DNA of 64,000 nt from Helichrysum umbraculigerum (taxonomy: Eukaryota; Streptophyta; Magnoliopsida; Asterales; Asteraceae), in assembly GCA_949592205.1 (NCBI GenBank), contig CATIUR010000012.1, forward strand, positions 1,574,501 to 1,638,500, in the 5' to 3' direction. This document shows, piece after piece, positions 22,415 through 32,771 of this stretch. Below the pieces are notes generated by a model. The model saw only the letters and a program-made list of their open reading frames with translations, was not told the origin of the DNA and did not search any database. The position numbers were made by a program, and so were the translations under genes. Every line of letters begins with the position of its first letter. The stretch's first letter is position 1.

Positions 22415-23200
22415 CACTTATCATCTCCTCATGGTTGGTGATAATCGGAATTTCTAGAGAAGGTGGATTAGCTGGAGGCGTAGGAAGATGGATGGACCGG
22501 ATATCTATTGGAATATCAGCATAGACGATATCATCCCTGTCACTTTCTATCAGTGGAGAATCCCTAGCCTGGGAATCAGGGAACTCAATATGATCAGATG
22601 GTGGCTGGGTGTCATCGGAGATTTGAGATATCGGTTGTGAAGAGTGCATCTCTATGTCTCTCTCCTCCTGAGAATCCGTACCTCGGCTGGATTCAGAGGT
22701 GCTTCCAAATTCGAACAGGGTTCATGGCGCAGATGCGTCGAAGGTTTGAATCCTTCCGGAATGCTCTCTTGAATGCAACTCCGGTAATCGGGAAGCTTTG
22801 TAAGCTGAGATCTTCATCAGGAGTTTGTCTCTAAGCTCTGGATGTTGTTTTGCTAACGCAATGGTTTTCTCGATGTTTAACAGAGCGTCGAGTTGAGGCG
22901 AGATAAGAGGCTTAGAGGGGTCCATGACAGAGGATATAAGCCTTTCCATGGTTATGCCGAATCCTGCATCATATGGTTCATCTGTCGGTGGATCATCATC
23001 TGATTCATTATCTGACAGGGGAATAGCGTTTTCAATCTGCATGATTTCTTCTATCGGATGGTGAGAATCAGGTAAGCAGTTATGCGGTGGGGTGGATTGG
23101 TATAAGTCCTCTTCTGGGTCTTCCTCCATTTCTTCTTCGGATTCCTCCATTTCTTCTTGTTCTGGTTTAGTTTCTTCTTCTTTCCCTTGTTTCTTCCAGT
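22415..23200 (-). pseudogene. Region X of element G, N-terminal part
   Basis: After the protease the reading continues in a different frame, with a shift near 23165-23200. The first part is very acidic (EEMEESEEEMEEDPEEDLYQ near 23100), then comes ALAKQHPELRDKLLMKISAY near 22830, a stop at 22722-22724, and a Ser/Asp/Pro-rich stretch (SQPISQISDDTQPPSDHIEF). It ends at the LTR C insertion. It has no similarity I recognise. An acidic spacer after protease is also seen in H, but there RT follows and here it does not. The shift could be a mutation or a recoding site; nothing slippery stands out. Confidence 0.6.
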
Positions 23201-25434
23201 TCTGACTCATCTGGTTCGGAATCTTCACTCTCTTCTTCTGACTCTGACTCTTCTGCTGATGAGATAAGGCAAGTGTGCTCATCTGGTATGTAGGTGTCTG
23301 ATGGTTCCGAATCAGAAGTGTCGTCGTCCGAAGTGATCCTGCCCATAGAGATGGCGTATATCTCTGCTTGCTCTGTGAGAAGCTCATCAGCCTGATTGAT
23401 TCTGAATGCAACAGTTTGTCCATGTGCTCTGAGGCTGATAGTCTGCGAGTAAACATCAATAATAGCACGAGCAGTATTCATAAAAGGCCTTCCTAGGATA
23501 ATGGGTATGTTAATGTCTTCCTGAATATCCATCACTACGAAGTCAGTTAGGAAATAGAACCTATCCACTTTTACCATGACGTTTTCAGCTATGCCTCTAG
23601 GATATCGGATTGTTTGATCGGCAAGCTGGACGCTCATTCTAGTGGGTTGCAGTGGTCCTAATTCAAGTCTGGAGTAGAGTGAGTAGGGCATGAGGTTGAT
23701 GCTCGCTCCGAGATCGGCCAAGGAACGGATCATGCCAGAGTGATAGATAGAGCAGGGCAAAGTGAATCGGCCCGTGTCTCCTAGTTTTTCCGGAAGGGAA
23801 TTCTGAATGACGGCGGAGCATTCAGCGTTGAAAGAGATTTTAGGTACTTTGGGTACTTTTTCCTTAGTAACCAGCATGCGTCGAATATACTTGGAGCCGG
23901 AAGGGATTCTAGACACGGTGTCTAAGAATTTTCCGTCGAGTTTGAAAGATTTAGCGTTATACCTTTTTCCGATACGATGTGGGAAGGGGACTCGAACTTC
24001 CTGAATAGGAGTAGGTACGGGTTTGGTCTCAACTGTCGTCAGGACAGGAGTAGGGTTCTTCATCGGAGAAGAAGCTTCAGGATGGCTCGGTGCCTTCTGG
24101 TTATCCGTAGAGTTCAAAGTCTTGGCCTCCTCAACGTGGGGGTTGTGAACAGTATTGCTCGGTAGCGATCCTTGGGGTCGAGTGTCAAGACGGTGGGCTA
24201 ACTGACCCATTTGATTCTCGAGGCTCTTGAGAACCGAGAGTTGATTTCGAAGGAATAGGTCGGTTTGATCTTGTCTAGCCGTCGTCTTCTGATTGAAAGC
24301 GCTCTGCCCCTGGATAAACTTGTTCAGGTTGTCATCAGTGCTCGTGACTGGGACGATTGTCTTCACCGGTTCAGCAGGCTGGGTATCCTCAGTGGCGGTT
24401 AATGGAAGTGGTTGATTATATGGAAGTTGTGGCTGTTGTGGGTACATCGGATATCGAGGCTGAAACCTGGGTGGTTGATTGTTCCGTGGGGGAAACTGGG
24501 TTCCTCGTGCTCTTGGCGGAGAAGTTCTAGCGAAGCCAGGTGGATTTTGTTGTCTGGTTGGGAATTGAGCATAGTAAACAGTTCCGTCAGTAGGATCTTC
24601 ATACTCCACAGCATATTCCTCGGTAGGATGATGGGCACAGTTCTGGCAAGCCTGAACTTGGTGAACCTGCTGTGGTTGCTTCTTCAGTTCTCCAATCTGC
24701 TTCGTTAGAGTTTCGATCTGCTCGCTCAGAGATTTGATTGCTTCAGCTTGCGCGGTGCTTGCAATAGGCAGGGATGAGGATTGCTCATCGGACTTCCAGT
24801 CGTGGTGATGCATCGTCGTGTCTTCGATTAAGGCCCATGCTTCATCGTCGGTTAACTTCATGAGGTTGCCTTGAGCAGCTGCGTCAAGCATGATGCGATG
24901 GATAGGATTGAGACCATTATAGAAAGTATAGAGTTTATCGGTTTTGGTCATCTGGTAGTTGGGACATCTCCTCACCAAACTCTTGAATCGCTCCCATGCT
25001 GAGTAGATTGACTCATCGTGAGCTTGTGAAAAGTTCGCGATGTCATTCTTGGCTTTAGTTTGTTTGGACGGAGGGAAATATTTCGTAAGGAATTTGTTTC
25101 CCGTGTCCTCCCATGAGGTGATTGATCCGGTGTCAAGTCCCTCAAACCAGCTCAAAGCATGTAAAGCGAGAGAAAAAGGGAACAGGTGTAGGCGAACTAT
25201 GTCCTGATCAACCCCATTCTGTTTATACGAGTTGGAGATTTGAATGAATTTGTTAATGTGGGCGTTGGTATCTTCACGGGGTAGTCCGTGGAATTGTCAG
25301 TTGTCCTTGATGAGTTGGACGATGTGGTATTTGAGTTCGAAAGATGGTCCGTCGATCACTGGATAGCTAATCGGTCCTCCTCGTCCTTCGATGGATGGTT
25401 TGGTACTGTCGACGAGAGTAACACGAGCGGCCAT
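23167..25434 (-). pseudogene. Gag-protease of element G
   Basis: The start chosen is the ATG at 25434, because similarity to Athila gag begins there (MAARVTLVDS, later DTNAHINKFIQISNSY). An in-frame TGA lies at 25297-25299, codon 46. The capsid core has ALSWFEGLDTGSITSWED, FLTKYFPPSKQTKAKNDI and TFYNGLNPIHRIMLDAAAQG. A Pro/Gln-rich stretch follows (24400-24560) with a weak Cys/His motif ACQNCAHHPTEEY near 24650. The protease has ADLGASINLMPYSLYSRLEL near 23710 and IPIILGRPFMNTARA near 23490. It ends in an acidic Ser/Glu tail at 23167. Apart from the one stop the gag-protease is continuous over 755 codons. It would form the particle and process itself. Confidence 0.88.
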
Positions 25435-25646
25435 TGGTGGAAAACGGGAACGTCTTTCTTTGCGGATGGTACGGATAATCGACTCAGGATCGAGTACGAA
25501 AATGAGTGGGTCAGATCCGGATGATCTGGTCGAATATCGTTGTTGATTGTGGGAAAGAATTTTCGGTGGTTACGAGAGAGAAATCTAATCCACGGGTATC
25601 ACTAAAGAGAAAGTTCGTCGGGACGCCTCAGAATCTTACGATTAAC

Positions 25647-25664
25647 GCCCCGGCGACGGCGCCA
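25647..25664 (-). promoter_or_regulatory. Primer-binding site of element G
   Basis: On the minus strand TGGCGCCGTCGCCGGGG starts six bases inside the end of the 5' LTR (25671). This is the TGGCGCC-type site used by Athila/Tat elements, usually assigned to tRNA-Asp. It marks 25671-28229 as the 5' LTR. The leader 25435-25646 shows nothing further. Confidence 0.88.
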
Positions 25665-25670
25665 AAAACT

Positions 25671-28229
25671 TGACGCGCCACCAACCGTCACACGACGTCA
25701 ACGCGACCGTATGGCAGCACGTCGGTGTAGAAGTTTTAAATTTTATATTTTGCTGGGGACCTAAGTTCTACTAGAGCTGTATAGCTGAAGTATGACCTAG
25801 GGTCGCTCTAAAGAGTTTACCGTATTATGAAACGACTGGTCGAGACGAAAGTTCAAATTAGCGATGGTTTGAAAATAGTTTTGAGTGGGGGTTTTATACT
25901 TAGGTCCGTAATTAAAACTAATTAAAGCAGTAAATAAAAGCAGTAGGTTGAATCAGTATAGGGGACTTGTGTTTGTTATGACTTTGTTAGCTTTTACGTG
26001 GGGTGATGCTGTATTGGGGTTTTATATTTGAAAACGTCTTTTAAGATTTGTGTCTTGCGTTCACGTAGATACCTTGTGGTGTAAACACTAGTACCCTACT
26101 GATCAGATAAACCGATCAGTATGTCACTGAGTACTAGGCTGTCAAGATTCTAATCAGATCGGACTGTCTTGAAACCCCCCTCACCGTCTCTTATGATGAG
26201 ACCAAGTGACCCTCCAGATGGGGTGCAGGAATAAGGCGACAGTCCGCAATTTATCCACTGATCTTTCTTAACACAGACAAAGATATCTAAGCTAGGCGAG
26301 GCATTTAAGATTTAAGACAGGTGGTGACTGATTAACATATACATTAATGGTCGTGATTGAGTTCAGAGATATTCGGCTGTGATACAGTCTTCAACCAACA
26401 GAGCTTTCCACAGTTACATAGTGTATTCACTCGTATTATAGTCTTTCCTGGATCACAGACTTAGCCAGGATGTAACACAGTATACAGCCTTCGACCTTTC
26501 CGTACTTTGTACGTGTTTGTATTCCACCATAGGTGTTTCCAACGTTAAACCGGATACTCAGTCGTATTAGGGCTTTAACTGGGCTACATACTTTACAGCC
26601 ATCTGAACTCAATATATCTAAGCTTGTATTACAATAAAACCATCTATGATAGCTAAACAACCCGTTCACTTTATAATCCCAAACCAATAAATCCCTGATT
26701 GATTCACAGTGTACTATACGATAGGTAGACAGTATTTCCATTGCTTCAAAATCAGACCATGTTATTTTAAGAAAACATAGATAGGTAGTGACCGTTTGAC
26801 TAAGGGTCGCGAGTCCTTGACATAAAGGTTCTAACCACGTTTATTGGAGGAAAGGCGTTAGTTTAGTTTAAAATCATAAATGTATAGTTAACAGTGCACC
26901 GGTTTTCAATATTTAACAATTGGGATCATTATTCTAAAATGGATTGTGCCCACGACTTTCATAGCTTCCACGTTCCGTACTACACACATTCATGATGATT
27001 CCAGCGCTATACAAATGAAAGCCGTATAACGTTACCTCCTTTGTTTCATAACGATGTTATCCCAATTGTATTTAAAGTAGCATCACCTAAAGTATTATCA
27101 AGCTAACTACATCATAACAAACACAATAGCTAATCTACTCACTAATCATGGCAATGTATCCTAAATCAAACATAATAATAGCATGCAACATTATGAAAGA
27201 TAAGGATAGAAATAACCAAAAGTAATGCGTAGATTGAATAGCAGTTGAAAGGTTACACGGACAGAGCTCCGAAATATCTTGAGCAATATTACAAAGGAGA
27301 TCCTCCAAGAGTTCCAAATCTATTACAAAAGCTACCCTACTAATCCTCCTCTAACTCCTAAGAGTAGTGCTAGAGAGAGGATGCTAATTTCCTACTAATT
27401 ATCCTCTAACTCCTAAGAGTAGTGCTAGAGAGAGAATGCTAACCTAATTCTAGAGAGAGAATGAGAATGAGATGAGAGGTGTAAGATGTGAGGGTGTGTT
27501 TGAAATGAATGAAGAGGCTTGGTATTTATAGGAGAATGAGGTGAAGCTTGGTACAAGTCACAAAGCATGTAGAACAAGCACCAAAGCGCATACGGGGGGT
27601 ACTGGACCAGGGGGGGGTCAAACGGCACTTCACAAGGCAAACACCCCCGTATACGGCACCCATAGGGCCGTATACGGCACCTAGGGTACCGTATACGGTA
27701 CCTAGGTGACCAGGGGGGGTTGGTGCTCCGTTTGGCCTCCGCTTGTTTCTCGGTTACTTGGTTCGTCCGTTTCTTCTTCGTTTGGGCTCCGATTTGCTTG
27801 ACTCTTGCGCCGTTGGATTCGTTTTTCTGTTACGATTCTAATGGCACTGAGTTTTCCAAATTTGGAGGTGTTTAACTTTTGCGTGTTCCGGATGACGATC
27901 GGTGACCTTCCAGACTTGTATCTTCTCCGTCTTTCGTCCGTTTCTTCTGATTCTTTCACCTCCGGTCTTGGATTTCCCTATGGAATCATAAAATATGAAT
28001 TAAGATCTACTTCCATAAGTAAATTAAGAAGGGAATATTTAAGGTGACATTATTTGCCTCGTTTTGCGTGATAAACGGATGTTTTTGGTGATTTTAACAG
28101 CAACACCCATAATTAGACCACTTTGGTGATTTTAAGTAAATAATCGATGTTTTAAGATGATTTCACCAAATATAAGTCCAATAAGTGCAGAATAATGTGC
28201 CTAAAAACATGACTTTTTAGGGCACATCA
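25671..28229 (-). mobile_element. 5' LTR of element G (complete, 2.56 kb)
   Basis: On the minus strand it starts TGATGTGCCC at 28229 and ends GGTGGCGCGTCA at 25671, followed by the primer site. It is nearly identical to 11224-13735, differing by scattered substitutions and by the lengths of two G-runs. The outer flank carries the AAGTG duplication. The reading frames in it mirror those of the other LTR and are not genes. Confidence 0.93.
27521..27698 (-). promoter_or_regulatory. TATA box and 21-bp-phased palindromes, right LTR of G
   Basis: TATAAATACC lies at 27530-27521 on the minus strand. CCGTATACGG occurs three times upstream at 27647, 27668 and 27689, exactly 21 bp apart and all perfect palindromes. 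CT-rich sequence just downstream of the TATA box (complement at 27440-27480) fits a transcript leader. This LTR would drive the element RNA. Confidence 0.7.
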
Positions 28230-28234
28230 AAGTG

Positions 28235-28782
28235 GCATCGAGGGTTTGTTTGTATTGAGGATTTAAGCTGTTGTAGAATGTGCAGACCAGATCCGTTTCA
28301 GACAACTGACGATTCTGACATCTTTCGATCAGATTCTTAAATCGTTCCCAAGCCTTGCTTAATGATTCATTAGTTTCTTGATGGAAGTTAATGATGTCGT
28401 TTTTAAGCTTGGTTTGTAGGGAAATAGGGAAGTACTTAACTAGAAACTTAGTAGCCATCTCCTCCCATGTATGAATCGAATTGGGTTCGAAATCATAAAA
28501 CCATGTTAAGGCTCAAGAAGATAAAGAATAAGGAAACAGATGGAGACGGAGAAGGTTTCTATCGGTTCCTATTTGTTCGAAAGAGTCGGAAAGGTTGATG
28601 AATTTGTTAAGATGGGCGTTTGGATTTTCAACCGAAAGACCATGAAACTGACACTCAGATTTAATCATTTTAATGTAGTGAGGCTTAATTTCAAGGGTTT
28701 CGTCTGTTGGTGATACGATCGGTCCTCCTCGTCACTCTAGCAGTGGCTTAATTGATGAGGCGAGAGTGATACGATTTGACAT
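28235..28782 (-). pseudogene. Gag N-terminal half of Athila element H
   Basis: The ATG at 28782 opens a frame starting MSNRITLASS. It has stops near 28734 and 28515 and otherwise follows the Athila gag pattern: FHGLSVENPNAHLNKFIN, LRLHLFPYSL, FLVKYFPISLQTKLKNDI, CTFYNSLNPQYKQTLDAT. It ends where element G is inserted (28230-28234) and resumes at 11218. Gag of G shows the same motifs in the same order, so G inserted into a relative of itself. The role is capsid. Confidence 0.82.
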
Positions 28783-28955
28783 AACTTGTTGGTAGAAAGT
28801 AGTATTTTGGAAATGAAGGGTTAAACTATTCTAATCTAAAGACGGAAAAGTAAAATTAACCTAAGGACAGAAAAGGAACTTCCGGATGATATTGATCTTC
28901 CGAAAGGATCGCTAAATAACTAAGATAACTAATTTCCTAAAATCTGTCGTTGTAG

Positions 28956-28973
28956 TCCCCGGCAGCGGCGCCA
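28956..28973 (-). promoter_or_regulatory. Primer-binding site of Athila element H
   Basis: The minus strand reads TGGCGCCGCTGCCGGGGA beginning six bases inside the LTR end at 28980. It is the Athila-type site and is identical over its first 17 bases to that of K (46312-46328). The leader 28783-28955 is otherwise plain. Confidence 0.88.
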
Positions 28974-28979
28974 AAAACC

Positions 28980-31380
28980 TGATCGCGCTCCAACGGTCGG
29001 TTCAAGAATTGCTTCCTGGTCGTTGCTGGCCTTCCAGTTAGAGCGGGCGATCGGAGGGGTGGTTTTTTATTTATAGTGCAGGGAAGCCTAAGTTATACTA
29101 CTACTTGTATAGTAAGCGGCAGGTATGACTCAGGTGTCGTTCTTCAAACCACAACGGGCATGGGATCTTAGGAGAATTAATAATCTTTGGTAATTCAGCT
29201 AGGGTTTAAAACTTTTGGGGGTTTTGTTTTCGGTTCTAGGTAAACTAAAAGACAGTAAAGTAAATGAGGAGTGCAGTCACTGAGAGAACTATGGATTACG
29301 CGAGTGTTTGCTATGACATCAGTGTATGCTATTTAGGGGTAGTTATGAGGATAGAGGCTCTAATTACAATGAATCCTAGCAGTGCTGACTTGGGGTCTCT
29401 GAACGATGTTCAACATAGTATTGTACCTACGGCCTTTTCGTGGCTTCCACGCATTTGTACTTCACCATAGGTGGTTCCAGCGCTATACCAAGTACTAAGC
29501 CGTTTTAAGATTTTCCGATGCCTCGCCCAGAGATCCCGTATCATTACTGTATATGTCCTAATGGGCCATAGCTCCTATCCTATTACTTATCTAACATAGA
29601 GTTGTCCACAATTAAATAAATAACATGTCACATGGATAACAGATATGGAGTGTAAGCTACACCGGAAGTTCTCCCAAATGTAGTACCAATTTAACCGACA
29701 ACTAACCTCGAATCCTATTCCCCAGTCTCGGTCGTCTGAGACGTCCGTATCGTGGCACGAATTGTTGAATGAACAATAAAGTGAACAGGAGTAACCTCGC
29801 GGAATAAGTTGGGAAAGTCTGTCTAACGATCGTTTAAATTGTTCGACATTATTTCATATAGATTACTGCAATTATTCTAGCATGTTAAACTGTTGTATGT
29901 AATTATTCTATGTTTGAAAACCTAATCATAAATCTAACAACCGCAATAGATAAACAGATACTAGCATGCAAACCCTAAAGCAACAATCCAACAAGAACAT
30001 GCAGTAGTGTAACATGGATAGTTATCAGTTTGTTTCAGGCAGAGTTTCTGGATTAATGGTTAAGTCACGAATGCTCCGAAAGTTCTCTCAAAAGCATTTG
30101 ATATATGAAATTAATTCTAATTTATCTCTAATCATATGCTCCGTGTCTCCTATGATGTATTTCAATCAGGAGAACAGCGGCCATGCTGAGTTCATCGAAT
30201 CATTCAGACAAAGAATAGTTGAGGGACCTATTTCTTCAATTGGCCGGATTATATCAACATGTTTCAAACCACAGCATAAGTTGGATAAATAAAACATTTT
30301 AAGAACTAATTCATAAATTCAAACATATCCTAATTACATGCGAGCAGAGTAACAGCATGGTTTAAAGCATAACTACCCTAGCATAACGTTTATCATAGCA
30401 AACACAGATTTATCTAGCCTATCATAGCAATTATTATAGCATGCATTCTTAAATAATTATGACAACAGCACAACATATTTAAAAATAAAAAGAAAGGATA
30501 ATATAATAAAACCTGATAGACGTTACAATAAATCTGCGCAACTGTAGTCTCGGAGCGACTCCGTACAAAGCTCGTAAGCTAGCTACCTACTATTTCTCCT
30601 CTAACTCCTAAGAGTAGTGCTAGAGAGAGAAAGTTACTAACTATTCTAGTGAGAAGTGTATGAAAATGAAGGTGTGGAGGTGTGTTGTAAATGAGGAGGT
30701 TAAGCCTCTATTTATAGGCTTCAAATTACAAATTTTACATTCAGCACCCTCGCATCCAATTATTTCTAAAACACCCCCTGAGCTATAGAATTCGACACCA
30801 AAAGGGGCGTATTCGGTAGCAAATAGGGCGTATTCGGTAGCAAATAGGGCGTATTCGGTAGCAAATAGGGCGTATCCGGCACGAAATAGGTCGAATCCAG
30901 CACCAAAGAGGGGGTATACCACCCCTTAGAGGGGGTATACGGCCTCTAAAGGGGCGTATACGGCCCTCTAAGGGTGGTATACGGACCCTAGAGGGGTGGT
31001 GTGCCCTGGCTCGTGGTCTTGTGCGCTGGATCGTAAGTCTCGTGCACTGGTCGTAGTTCTTATGATCTTCGTTTAGCTCTATCTTCTTCGTTTCTTGTCA
31101 GATTTGAACGATTCTTGCAGCCACAGTTTTGTATTTTCTTGAAGATCAATATGACATAAATTAGGCCAGTTTTGCTTAATTATACGTCAGAATCGCAAGT
31201 GGATCGTTTTAGCTCAGATTTGTTCGTTATTTGAGCTTTTTAAGTGATTTTTCAAAAGGAAGTCTAAGCTTTGGCTCATTTTACATTTTTAGCATAAAAC
31301 ATTGATTATCTGATGTTTATTCAAAGATTTGACCCAAAATGGGTTTGAAATGATGCATAAAAACATGTCGTTTTGAGTCA
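28980..31380 (-). mobile_element. 5' LTR of Athila element H (2.4 kb)
   Basis: On the minus strand it starts TGACTCAAAACGACATG at 31380 and ends GGAGCGCGATCA at 28980, next to the primer site. No second copy is in the window, because H is truncated near 7396. Its right flank runs straight into a Tekay gag (31381 on), so H inserted there; the duplicated target cannot be checked because the other end is lost. It contains a TATA box and a long phased array (next entry). Confidence 0.8.
30708..30990 (-). promoter_or_regulatory. TATA box and nine-unit 21-bp-phased array in LTR of H
   Basis: TATAAATAG lies at 30716-30708 on the minus strand. Upstream, the same GTA-type core recurs at 30809, 30830, 30851, 30872, 30893, 30914, 30935, 30956 and 30977, each step exactly 21 bp (the fifth copy is degenerate). 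The first units read CGTATTCGG with AGCAAATAGGG spacers; the later ones read GTATACGG with C/T-rich spacers. The whole forms about 190 bp directly upstream of the TATA box. Confidence 0.75.
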
Positions 31381-31893
31381 AATCAGAGGGCAAGTTGGTG
31401 AAAACGGGTTTGTGATCCAGCTATGTCATCCCCTTTGATCGAGTGATTCCAGAATTCGACTTCTAGCTGTTGTATTTCCTCCCTAGGGAAATACTCTTCT
31501 TTCATCATCTTTTTCAGATCATCCCAGGGTAAATTGGTAGGCAACATCGATACCCACGGTATGGGCATGAGTGTTCCACCAAGTGAGTGTACCTTCCATG
31601 AGGGTGCAGGTAGAGTATCTGACTTTACAGTCGTCGGGGCAGTTGCAAATGAGGAAGACGGACTCCATTTTCTCAATCCATCGGAGTAGGCCGATGGCAC
31701 CTTCAGTACCATTAAAGTTGAGGGGTTTGCAGCTTAAGAACTCCTTGTATGTATATGGTTTTGTTGGAGGCGTATTATTCAGCGTCTCTTCGTTGCCTGA
31801 TCGTGGTTATTGTCTGGCTAAAGCGTCAGCCACTCCTTGGGCGATGAGTTGGGCAATTTCAACCTGGCTGTATGATTGTCGTCTTGGAGGCAT
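31381..31893 (-). pseudogene. Gag of a Tekay element, cut by insertion of H
   Basis: The ATG at 31893 opens a frame starting MPPRRQSYSQVEIAQL. A stop follows near codon 30, then YTYKEFLSCKPLNFNGTEGA, WIEKMESVFLICNCPDDCKV and TLTWWNTHAHTVG, typical of chromovirus gag. The frame shifts near 31555 and continues as LPWDDLKKMMKEEYFPREEI and QQLEVEFWNHSIKGDDIAG. It stops at 31381 where the LTR of H begins. The rest of this gag is not recognised on the far side of H. It belongs to the element whose 5' LTR is 32772-35449. Confidence 0.82.
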
Positions 31894-32421
31894 GTTCCTT
31901 TTATAACAAGGTAAAGGACATGTAAGAGTTTGAATGAAAAGTGTGATTATCATAATTGTATAAACATGGAGAAAATGTCAAGATGCGACGTATTGATTGA
32001 TAATAATAGATAATAAGACTGAATTCCTCAACATACGAGTTCAAAGGATTACAAGAGTTGAAGTTTATAATGATTGTCAGGAATTCGTAACATCTGGACG
32101 AATTCCGAGTTTAAATGGTAGACTTGTCTATATCGGACTCATAAGCGAGCGATGGTCCTCTGGTGTGTTCTAAGAGGGATGTTATCAACAGTGTGCGTGA
32201 GTTAGGATTTAGCTCTCGTGAAGGCCTAGCAGTTCTCCTAGTAATGTGTTTCGAATGCGATTCCGAAGGATGTGAATGGTAGGAAATACGCGAAATGATA
32301 TCTTCCTCGTGAGTACGTGTCGGTATGGCGGAACGTGTTGTCATCTTCGATGACCCGAGTGTAATGAGTACATGAGGTCTAGTCAATAATAGCCTGAAGT
32401 GTACCGCATGCGTGAGGCCTA

Positions 32422-32495
<74 letters not shown>

Positions 32496-32768
32496 ATATA
32501 TAATAGCCTAGGGTGTCTAGCACAAACATGTATGAGTCCCAGTTCTCTTGTGGTCAGGGTCAACTAGTGTATTCTGGTTCAACATAACCCCTTTCAGATC
32601 TCACATCATCTTCCTTTAATTATACATAGTTGATCAGGCTATGTTAAATTAAACTTGTATGATGTAATCCCTGATCCGGTTATACCTAATAAGGAATACT
32701 GCCTAACGGTCATAGTCTAGGTCCACCAAATGCAACCTAGTTCGTTATAACCTTAGGATCTGATACCA
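31894..32768 (-). mobile_element. 5' leader and primer-binding site of the middle Tekay element
   Basis: The minus-strand primer site TGGTATCAGATCC lies at 32768-32756, matching initiator Met-tRNA except one base (T where G is usual). The leader to the gag start at 31893 is about 860 bases, with a Ser/Thr/Arg-rich short frame (32111-32386) that I cannot assign. It includes an (AT)n microsatellite. Confidence 0.65.
32425..32493. repeat. (AT)n microsatellite, about 34 units
   Basis: An uninterrupted AT dinucleotide run of 69 bases in the leader of the middle Tekay element. Such runs are common in plant DNA, mutate fast and can extrude cruciforms. Assembly length may be unreliable here. Confidence 0.95.
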
Positions 32769-32771
32769 ATA

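Larger units (their letters stand above)
11219..28234 (-). mobile_element. Element G: gag-protease Athila-type retrotransposon lacking RT and integrase
   Basis: The element is bounded by LTRs at 11224-13735 (3', right end truncated) and 25671-28229 (5'), with a perfect 5 bp duplication AAGTG at 11219-11223 and 28230-28234. On the minus strand the order is 5' LTR, primer site, gag-protease (25434-23167), unknown region X (about 23190-18811, split by a solo LTR), noncoding 3' region, and 3' LTR. I see no RT, RNase H or integrase motif on either strand inside it, so it would depend on enzymes from an autonomous relative. The two LTRs look about 98% alike by eye. A Tekay fragment (13736-16585) and a solo LTR (19949-22414) are later or embedded events. 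Confidence 0.85.

Noticed and set aside
30808..30990. A CRISPR-like array with regular spacing
   Set aside because: Units of 21 bp include the repeat and a spacer that is also repeated; the context is a plant LTR promoter, and no cas gene exists.
32425..32493. (AT)n run as an origin or regulatory element
   Set aside because: A plain microsatellite with no neighbouring signal.
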